A DNA stretch of 31,785 bases from an uncultured Acetatifactor sp. (GTDB taxonomy: Bacteria; Bacillota; Clostridia; Lachnospirales; Lachnospiraceae), in NCBI GenBank assembly GCA_910586515.1, contig CAJUGL010000039.1, positions 1-31,785 on the forward strand, in the 5' to 3' direction. Of the stretch, positions 16,791 through 23,235 are shown piece by piece. Position numbers and translations under genes: made by a program. The notes below the pieces were generated by a model that saw nothing but the letters and a program-made list of their open reading frames with translations, made no database searches and was not told where the DNA came from. Every line of letters starts with the position of its first letter. The first letter of the stretch is position 1.

Positions 16791-16930
16791 GAGAATGCAC
16801 ACAAAACGCGAAAAGAATGCGTTTTGGCGCCCGCAAGTCTCGCAAAATTGCATAGAGCGCAAATTGCATAGAGCGCAAATTGCATAAAGCGCAATTTTGA
16901 CTTCGCGAGAGGGGCTGTCTAAACTGTTAT
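16759..16930. repeat. Full-length palindromic intergenic element, copy D
   Basis: About 172 bp begin with a perfect 12-bp hairpin (GTAACAGTTCAG/CTGAACTGTTAC, 8-base loop) and end with GGCTGTCTAAACTGTTAT, the imperfect inverse of the left end. Inside are AAAACGC/GCGTTTT, the CACACAAAA...TTTTGGCGCC...GTCTCG block shared with copy A, three tandem 16-bp units of AAATTGCATAGAGCGC (16845-16892, the third with one change) and a CTCGC/GCGAG outer stem. The right end overlaps the last codons of the gene at 16919-17278. Confidence 0.8.
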
Positions 16931-17278
16931 AAAAGCCATCATCACGAATGAAAGCGCCAGAAATACGGCGCCCACGATAAGAAACGGCAGGTAGGGCCTG
17001 CCCTCCCTGCTCCGCTTCTCCTGTTTCCGCACGGTATACTCATATAGGTCCCTGTCTCTCCGCTTGGAAGAAAATATAGAAAATCCGTACCCTATGGTGT
17101 CAAAGGCACCCGCTGCAGCAACCCATCCAAGCAATCCCAGAAAAATGGAGACAGCCCCCCCTACACCGAATGCATCCACATAATAAATCATCTGACCGTT
17201 CCCTTTGATGCACAGCACCAGCACGATAACGGCTCCGTTGACGGCTGCAGCCGCCCCATATCTTTTCCAGGATCTCAT
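16919..17278 (-). CDS. Small membrane protein at the end of the opp operon (possibly DUF3899-like)
   Basis: This 119-residue protein has hydrophobic segments at about 10-24, 38-60 and 97-117, and a basic loop (SSKRRDRDLYEYTVRKQEKRSREGRP) between the last two. The FDTIGYGFSIFSSKRRD stretch recalls DUF3899 proteins, but I am unsure of that match. It starts two bases after oppF, with AAAGG inside the oppF end, so translation is coupled and it probably belongs to the transporter operon. Its last three codons and the TAG stop lie inside repeat copy D, so the present C-terminus may have been set by the repeat. No catalytic motif is visible. Confidence 0.7.
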   Translation of the reverse strand: MRSWKRYGAAAAVNGAVIVLVLCIKGNGQMIYYVDAFGVGGAVSIFLGLLGWVAAAGAFDTIGYGFSIFSSKRRDRDLYEYTVRKQEKRSREGRPYLPFLIVGAVFLALSFVMMAFITV

Positions 17279-17280
17279 GA

Positions 17281-18561
17281 TCAGCCTTTCAGTTCTTTCT
17301 GATATCTCTCATATTCCGCATTGTTGCAGTACACGAAGTGTCCTTCCCGCAATTCCCTCAGCGACGGCTCATCCCCATGCTCATAGTCATGCATCTCCGA
17401 AGGATTGTACAGAATACGCTGCCGCTTCTTCTCCGACTTGGGATTGGGCTTGGGAATGGCTGACAGCAGCGCCTTTGTATAAGGATGCATGGGATGGGCA
17501 AACAGCTCCGCGCTGGAAGCCTTCTCCACCACCTTGCCGAAATACATTACCACAATGGTATCGCAGAAATACTTTACCACGGACAGGTCATGGGCAATGA
17601 AAATGATGGAAAGGTTCAGCTCTTCCTGCAGTTCGTTCAGCAGGTTAATTACCTGCGCACGGATGGAAACATCAAGAGCCGATATCGGCTCGTCGCAGAT
17701 CAAAAGTCTGGGATTCATGATCAGCGCCCTGGCGATGCCGATTCTCTGCCTCTGGCCTCCGGAAAATTCATGCGGATATCTGGAGGCATGCTCTTCCACA
17801 AGGCCTACCCTATTCAGCATTTCCACAACTTTTTTGTGATTTTCCGTTTTGTTCTTGAAACCCTGAATCCGCAGACCCTCCTGTATGATATCCTCCACTG
17901 TCATACGCGGATCAAGAGAGTCTACCGGATCCTGGAAGATCATCTGGATCTCGTTCAGCAGCTTCCTGCTCACATGGGCATTGTCGTATTTAATCTGTTT
18001 GACCTTTTCCTCCTGGATCCTCTTGGTATCTGCAATCTTCGCCTGAATCTCCGCGATGGTCTTATCCGCTTCCTTCTTCAGCTTCTCCGCACGGGAAGCA
18101 TAATCCGCACTGTTTTTATCCAGAGCGGCAAGATCCTTTTCCAGTTTTTCACTGATTTCCTTAATTCGGGCGGTTCCACGGATTTTGGTCCACTTGATCT
18201 CTTTTCTGTTCCATCTGGTGCCGCCGCTGATCCGAACGCCCTTATAATAAACCGAACCGGAAGTGATGTCATAGAGACGGATAATGCTGCGCCCGGTAGT
18301 AGTCTTGCCGCAGCCGCTCTCCCCCACAATCCCCAGACATTCTCCCTCTTTGATGTCAAAAGAAATATCCGAAACCGCTTTCAGCTTCTGACGCGCAGGC
18401 CCTTTTCCGAAGAAAAAGAACTGCTTCAGATGCCTGACGGAGAGAATAATATTTTCCCTGCGCAGCTCCGGCTTCTGTTTCACTTTGGAATCTATCTTAT
18501 ACTGACTGCTGAATTCCGCATCGCTGATATGATTGGCATTCTGGTTTTTCGTCTCACTCAT
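17281..18561 (-). CDS. oppF: OppF-type ABC ATPase with coiled-coil insert
   Basis: The start is the ATG at 18561 (MSETKNQN), nine bases after GGAGG, giving 426 residues. It overlaps the oppD end by eight bases. Walker A GESGCGKT at 80-87, Q-loop FQDP around Q210, signature FSGGQRQR at 266-273, Walker B LLICDEP at 286-292 and switch His at about 324 are intact, and the C-terminal HPYTKALLSAIP region is typical of OppF/DppF. Between Walker A and the Q-loop there are about 75 more residues than usual, Lys/Glu/Ala-rich (about 125-200), predicted by eye to be a coiled coil. It should hydrolyse ATP as a heterodimer with the OppD-type subunit. Confidence 0.9.
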   Translation of the reverse strand: MSETKNQNANHISDAEFSSQYKIDSKVKQKPELRRENIILSVRHLKQFFFFGKGPARQKLKAVSDISFDIKEGECLGIVGESGCGKTTTGRSIIRLYDITSGSVYYKGVRISGGTRWNRKEIKWTKIRGTARIKEISEKLEKDLAALDKNSADYASRAEKLKKEADKTIAEIQAKIADTKRIQEEKVKQIKYDNAHVSRKLLNEIQMIFQDPVDSLDPRMTVEDIIQEGLRIQGFKNKTENHKKVVEMLNRVGLVEEHASRYPHEFSGGQRQRIGIARALIMNPRLLICDEPISALDVSIRAQVINLLNELQEELNLSIIFIAHDLSVVKYFCDTIVVMYFGKVVEKASSAELFAHPMHPYTKALLSAIPKPNPKSEKKRQRILYNPSEMHDYEHGDEPSLRELREGHFVYCNNAEYERYQKELKG

Positions 18562-20047
18562 CCTTCTTGTCCTCCTCAAGCGAAATCCGGATTCTCTCAC
18601 TGACGATCTTAGGCATTTCTACCTTCGGCGCATGAGGATCCAAAAGCCATGTGGCGGCGTAATGGGTATCCGTGACTTTATACATAGGCGGTTCTTCTCT
18701 GTAATCAATATTCATGGCATATCTGCTGCGGGCGGCGAAAGCATCCCCCTTGGGCGGATAAATCATGTTGGGCGGCGTTCCCGGAATGGCCTCCAGCTTC
18801 TCCTTGCTGTCCACATCCGGAATACTGGACAGCAGCGCCCAGGTGTAAGGATGCTTTGGATCATAAAAAATCTCCTCTGCAGTGCCATACTCCACAATCT
18901 TTCCGGCATACATCACTGCCACCCTGTCCGCCATATTGGCCACTACTCCCAGGTCATGGGTGATGAAAATACAGGAAAGATTCCTCTCCGCCTTGATACG
19001 GTTGATCAGCTCCAGAATCTGGGCCTGGATAGTCACGTCCAACGCCGTAGTGGGCTCATCGCAGATCAGAATCTCCGGCGACGCCGTCAGGGCGATGGCA
19101 ATTACAATACGCTGCCGCATCCCCCCCGAAAATTCAAAGGGATACTGCTTAAAACGCTTCTCCGGATCCGGTATGCCCACCTCTCTCATGATGGCAATGG
19201 CACGCTTTTTTGCCTCTGCCTTGGTAATCTTCAGCTTGTTGATATAGGCAAGCTTCTCCCTCTCAATCTCTTCTTTCACCCTGGCCTCTTCCGTCTCCCC
19301 GGAAGCCTCCAGTTTCTTCTCAAGCTCCGCCAGACGGGCCTTATGCTCCGCAGTCACCTGCTCTTTATACTCCTTGACCTGCTGCTTCGCCTTCTTCTGA
19401 GTCTCTTCCAGGACTGCCTTCAGCTCTTTTGCCTTATTCTCATAGGATGCCCGGGTTTTCTTCTCGAATTCCTTAAAGGCAGCCTTCCTTTCCTGAATGG
19501 CCTTTTTGTCGGCGGCTTTCTCCGCAGAACTTACGTTCTCCTTCGCCTTTGTCTCGGCGATAAAAGCCTCCAGCTTCTTCCTCTCATTGGCAATCTCAAT
19601 GTTCATCTTGGCAAGCGTGTTCTTGTAGCGGATGAGATCGTCGCTGATCAGATCATGATACATGATTTTCAGCTTATCCGAATTAATCATCATAGCTTCT
19701 GTTATCTGCTTGCCGATACGGACTATCGGGTTCAGAGAGGACAGGGGATCCTGGAATATCATTCCTATCTTATGGCCGCGAATCTTATAGAACTCGTCCT
19801 CAGAAACCTCCAGAAGATTCTCCCCCCGGTACATGATATTTCCGTTCTCAATGATAGCATTGTTGGCAAGTATACCCATGATGGCCTTTGATGTAACGGA
19901 TTTTCCGGAACCTGATTCCCCCACGATACACAGGGTCTCCCCCCGGTTCAGATCGAAAGAAATATTCCGCACGGCCTTCAGGATGCCGTTGTCTGTTTTA
20001 AAGTTAATCTGCAGATTATTTACCGATAATACTTTGTCCTGTGCCAT
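18554..20047 (-). CDS. oppD: OppD-type ABC ATPase with long coiled-coil insert
   Basis: The start is the ATG at 20047 (MAQDKVLSVN), with AAAGGA about nine bases upstream, giving 497 residues; family members are usually about 330-350. Walker A GESGSGKS at 43-50, Q-loop Q99, signature FSGGMRQR at 306-313, Walker B ILICDEP at about 326-332 and H364 are all present. The distance from FQDP to the GIPDPE block is about 190 residues instead of about 50. The extra stretch (about 124-270) is almost entirely Lys, Glu, Ala and Arg with heptad-like spacing, a likely coiled coil. The C-terminal region with HPYTWALLSSIPDVD is present. The usual Cys-rich cluster near the OppD C-terminus is not seen. Confidence 0.9.
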   Translation of the reverse strand: MAQDKVLSVNNLQINFKTDNGILKAVRNISFDLNRGETLCIVGESGSGKSVTSKAIMGILANNAIIENGNIMYRGENLLEVSEDEFYKIRGHKIGMIFQDPLSSLNPIVRIGKQITEAMMINSDKLKIMYHDLISDDLIRYKNTLAKMNIEIANERKKLEAFIAETKAKENVSSAEKAADKKAIQERKAAFKEFEKKTRASYENKAKELKAVLEETQKKAKQQVKEYKEQVTAEHKARLAELEKKLEASGETEEARVKEEIEREKLAYINKLKITKAEAKKRAIAIMREVGIPDPEKRFKQYPFEFSGGMRQRIVIAIALTASPEILICDEPTTALDVTIQAQILELINRIKAERNLSCIFITHDLGVVANMADRVAVMYAGKIVEYGTAEEIFYDPKHPYTWALLSSIPDVDSKEKLEAIPGTPPNMIYPPKGDAFAARSRYAMNIDYREEPPMYKVTDTHYAATWLLDPHAPKVEMPKIVSERIRISLEEDKKDE

Positions 20048-20093
20048 ATATTTTGTTCCTTTCCAAGTCTGAAAAACCTTCACACTTCCAGAC

Positions 20094-20112
20094 ATGCCGC
20101 CTGAGACGGCAT
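20094..20112 (-). other. Small hairpin in the oppC-oppD spacer
   Basis: ATGCCG and CGGCAT pair around a 7-base loop within a 163-base intercistronic gap (20048-20210). The gap has no gene; an outer pair, GTGTGTAAAGAC near the oppC stop and GTCTGCACAC near 20140, could fold most of it. The role is unknown. Confidence 0.35.
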
Positions 20113-20210
20113 AAACCAATCCCACGAAATCTGACGATTCTTCTGTGTGCAGACTTCCCGGCGGGCGTGTCGGGGAAACAGGCTCCGTCCGCGCAGAAGG
20201 TCTTTACACA

Positions 20211-22097
20211 CTATTCACTTCCTTTCAGAGCCGGGTTAAACGCATCTCTCAATCCGTTTCCGAACAGATTGAAGGAAATCATCATCAACGCCATCACCGC
20301 TGCCGGGAAAATAACCAGGTTTGGATACACGCCCAGGTACTTCTGATTATTGGACATCATGACACCAAAGGACTGCAGCCCCTGAAGCCCCAGATTCAAG
20401 TATGCCAATGTAGCCTCGGAAAAGATCACACTGGTAACCATCAGCACACTGGCAGTAATAATCGTTCCCATGGAATTCGGCAGAATATGCTTAAAAATCA
20501 ATCTGATATCCGAAGCTCCCAGTGTTCTGGAAGCAAGCACATACTCCCGTCCCTTAAAACGGTAGAACTGGGTACGGGTCCTGTGAGCCGTGCCAATCCA
20601 TCCCGTCAGACACAATGCCAGGATAAAGGTAAAAAAGTTATTTCCCAAATGCAGAATACACAAGGTTACAATTACAATCCAAGGCACGCCGCCCAGAATT
20701 TCACAGAAACGCTCCATCCACAGATCTATGCTTCCTCCGAAATATCCGGAAACAGAACCCCAGATAAGCCCAAAAGTAAAGCAGAAAACCGCCGTACACA
20801 CACCCAGGATCAAAGATGTCCGAAGTCCTGCAAAGGAACGCTTGAACAGGTCGAATCCTGCGGCATCCGTACCGAATAAAAACTTCGGCATTTCATCATA
20901 GCCCAGCTTTCTGTATCCGTAGCCCCTGGCCGTTATGTTGGAAAGCTTCTTCGTGATTCCCATAACTGTCTGGCTTTCCACCACGTCAATGGGACAGTCA
21001 TCGCTGAGTTTCACAAAGGATTCCGGTCCGACCTTGTAATCATAGGTGCAGTACCCGGCGTCAATCCAGTTGTTCAGCTCTGTAGCGGAATATGTCATCA
21101 AATCCGCATCTCCATAGACAAGGGCATAGGTATCCAGAACATAATCACAGTAATAAATCTCGGAATTATGAATTCCCTTGCGCCCTGTACACGACCAGTA
21201 GGCAAGCGAATTGGCATCACTCTCATTCACAAAATCCGAGGCATCCGTAAAGGAAACCTCCGCGATATCCTCTGCATTCTCCACTGTCTCCAACGCGCTT
21301 ACGACAGCGCTTTCAATCAGAACATACTGGAAGTTGGACGCGGCAGACTTCACTTCAAACACAATCTGCGCCCGAAGGGAATCAAGTCCAGCCTCTTTCA
21401 GCGTCTGGCTGATATCCGCGGACAGCGGACTGTAATCCCGGGAAAAATCCCTGAGCATGAAGACATCATCCCCTGCTTTCAGATAAACCGCATATTCGCC
21501 GGCTTCCGAATTGGCGACTCCCTCTTCCTCACTGAAAACAACATCCAGCTTATACTCTCCCTTTACGTCAAAGTTCACAGCCTTGGACGACATGACGGAA
21601 TTCTTGTTCTCCACAGCCGAATCCGTAGCCAGTACCACAACGCCGCCATGGCCGTAAGGATTGGCCGCGTCAATTTTTGTCGGTTCCGCATCTACGGTAA
21701 TGTTCACAATAGCAGCCTTAACGGCTTCCACGCTGTACTTATCCGACAGAGCGGGAACTCCCTTCTCCATATCATACACAATCCGCGTAGACTTCCTTGT
21801 CCCGTCCCAGAAACCTGTCCCGGCCTCAAAGAGCTTGGGGGCAAGGAATGCCTCCGGCGTGCTTACCGTGGTGATATTGCAGGTCGAGAGCGCAGGCACC
21901 AGTATGGCCAATATGATCAATATACCCAAAATAATACTGCCTGCCACCGAAGCCTTGTTCTTCCGGAACCTTCTCATTGCATCCTTGAAGAAGGTGGTTG
22001 GCTTTGTATCCAGTTTTCTGTCTTTTACCTGTCTGTCCTGCTGAATCAGGACGAAATCATCTTCTCTGAACGCTATATTTTTCTTTCCATCAGCCAT
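20211..22097 (-). CDS. oppC: OppC-type permease with about 330-residue extracytoplasmic insert
   Basis: This protein is 628 residues long; OppC/DppC proteins are usually about 300. The cytosolic N-terminus and TM1 (about 51-71) are followed by about 330 residues without strong TM segments. The family block FLFGTDAAGFDLFKRSFAGLRTSL then resumes near 406, with five further TM segments and the coupling loop EYVLASRTLGASDIRLIFKHILPNSMG near 519-545. The insert appears rich in beta strands, with five Cys (C73, C303, C317, C350, C368), and should face outside. Its start overlaps the oppB stop (TAATG), so the two are translationally coupled. It pairs with OppB to form the channel. The insert's function is unknown; contact with the oversized OppA is a possibility. 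Confidence 0.9.
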   Translation of the reverse strand: MADGKKNIAFREDDFVLIQQDRQVKDRKLDTKPTTFFKDAMRRFRKNKASVAGSIILGILIILAILVPALSTCNITTVSTPEAFLAPKLFEAGTGFWDGTRKSTRIVYDMEKGVPALSDKYSVEAVKAAIVNITVDAEPTKIDAANPYGHGGVVVLATDSAVENKNSVMSSKAVNFDVKGEYKLDVVFSEEEGVANSEAGEYAVYLKAGDDVFMLRDFSRDYSPLSADISQTLKEAGLDSLRAQIVFEVKSAASNFQYVLIESAVVSALETVENAEDIAEVSFTDASDFVNESDANSLAYWSCTGRKGIHNSEIYYCDYVLDTYALVYGDADLMTYSATELNNWIDAGYCTYDYKVGPESFVKLSDDCPIDVVESQTVMGITKKLSNITARGYGYRKLGYDEMPKFLFGTDAAGFDLFKRSFAGLRTSLILGVCTAVFCFTFGLIWGSVSGYFGGSIDLWMERFCEILGGVPWIVIVTLCILHLGNNFFTFILALCLTGWIGTAHRTRTQFYRFKGREYVLASRTLGASDIRLIFKHILPNSMGTIITASVLMVTSVIFSEATLAYLNLGLQGLQSFGVMMSNNQKYLGVYPNLVIFPAAVMALMMISFNLFGNGLRDAFNPALKGSE

Positions 22098-23134
22098 TAT
22101 TTCTTCGCCCCCATTCTGATTCTCGGATCAATAAAGCCATAAGAAAGATCCAGTAAAATACCTGCCAACAGCCCCAAAGTCGTAAAAATTGCCATATCTA
22201 CGAACAAAATGTCATAATCCTTATAACTCAGCGCCAAAACAAAAAGCTTTCCGATACCGGGAATGCCGTACAGCTGCTCCAGAATCATGGAACCGCCCAA
22301 AATACTCAGAAACTCCGCAAGGATAGCGGGGAAAATAGGCACCATTGCGTTCTTCATGGCATGACGCATGATCGCCTGACTCCTGGTAAGTCCCTTTGTG
22401 CGGGCCAGAAGCAGATAATCACTCTCCATCACTTCACAGAGCTCTGCCCTGGTGAAACGACAGTACCCGCAAATGGAACCGAACGATAGACAAAATACAG
22501 GTATAATATACCCCTGCGCTTTCATTGCCGTTGATGCAGAATCCGTTGGCCATGAAGAGGGAAGCCAACCCAGATCATAGGCAAAGAGCCGCAAAATAAA
22601 GGAAATCAAAACAAAACTCGGAATTGATATGAAAATCATGACCAACGTAGAAATCGTATGGTCTGTCATTGTATTCTTCTTTAAAGCCGCCCATATGCCG
22701 AGCAAAATCCCTATGGGCACGGAAAAAATCACGGATAATACATTTAACCGGATGGAATACCCGATTCTGGAACTGATAATAACCGCCGCGGAAACATTCG
22801 GCTGGAATGTCTTGCTGTATCCCCAATCCCATTTCGTAAGAATGTTTTTTAACCAGTTGACGTACTGTTTCATAATCGGCACCTGGTAGTAATAATTGGA
22901 ACGGCCATTATTTGCAAGCGATTTGTACAGACACTCACCGTACTGCGTCCTCTCCGTATCAAACCGATAGACATATCCCAGACCATATTGCTTGTCAAAA
23001 TAAGCGACCTGCTGGGCATCTCCTCCCACGGGCCGTTCAAAGGGAAGGAGCTTTACTAAGATAAAAGTCAATGATAGTATGATGAAGGCCGTCATAAACG
23101 CCAGGCCTATTCTTTTCGCTACATATTTTGCCAT
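22097..23134 (-). CDS. oppB: OppB-type permease
   Basis: The start is the ATG at 23134 (MAKYVAKRIG), giving 345 residues; the frame extends 24 codons further without a better site. AGGGGG about eight bases upstream is a weak ribosome binding site. TM1 is at about 9-30. A somewhat long first external loop (about 31-115, with several Tyr) follows, then the core with SRIGYSIRLNVLSVIFSVPIG, the coupling loop DYLLLARTKGLTRSQAIMRHAMKNAMVP and the end YGFIDPRIRMG, all typical of OppB/DppB. It is the second gene of the oppABCDF set. Confidence 0.92.
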   Translation of the reverse strand: MAKYVAKRIGLAFMTAFIILSLTFILVKLLPFERPVGGDAQQVAYFDKQYGLGYVYRFDTERTQYGECLYKSLANNGRSNYYYQVPIMKQYVNWLKNILTKWDWGYSKTFQPNVSAAVIISSRIGYSIRLNVLSVIFSVPIGILLGIWAALKKNTMTDHTISTLVMIFISIPSFVLISFILRLFAYDLGWLPSSWPTDSASTAMKAQGYIIPVFCLSFGSICGYCRFTRAELCEVMESDYLLLARTKGLTRSQAIMRHAMKNAMVPIFPAILAEFLSILGGSMILEQLYGIPGIGKLFVLALSYKDYDILFVDMAIFTTLGLLAGILLDLSYGFIDPRIRMGAKK

Positions 23135-23164
23135 GGTGCGGTCCCCCTGTATCTCTGCAAACTT

Positions 23165-23204
23165 GAAAGGTAATGCGGCCGGCAAGCCAGTCACATTACC
23201 TTCC
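23165..23204 (-). other. Intercistronic hairpin between oppA and oppB
   Basis: GGAAGGTAATG and CATTACCTTTC pair, and an inner G/C-rich stem extends the helix with few mismatches and a tiny loop. No T run follows, so attenuation or mRNA stabilisation that keeps oppA expression above oppB is more likely than termination. The role is inferred. Confidence 0.55.
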
Positions 23205-23235
23205 AATGAACAACTTTTGATTCTCTGTTTTTTAC

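Noticed and set aside
16845..16892. CRISPR-like array
   Set aside because: The three 16-bp units are contiguous, without spacers, and lie inside a palindromic repeat. No cas genes are present.
11515..16930. Insertion sequence
   Set aside because: The palindromic elements have inverted ends but no transposase frame, and clear target duplications were not seen, so I list them as repeats only.
17485..18603. 372-codon plus-strand open frame
   Set aside because: Antisense to oppF with no recognisable domain; an artefact of codon usage.
18533..19891. 452-codon plus-strand open frame
   Set aside because: Antisense to oppD, in a region where Lys/Glu codons of the coiled coil give long Leu-rich reverse frames.
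21168..22142. 324-codon plus-strand open frame over the oppC insert
   Set aside because: Considered because the oppC insert is unusual, but the minus frame is continuous with permease motifs on both sides and the plus frame has no features.
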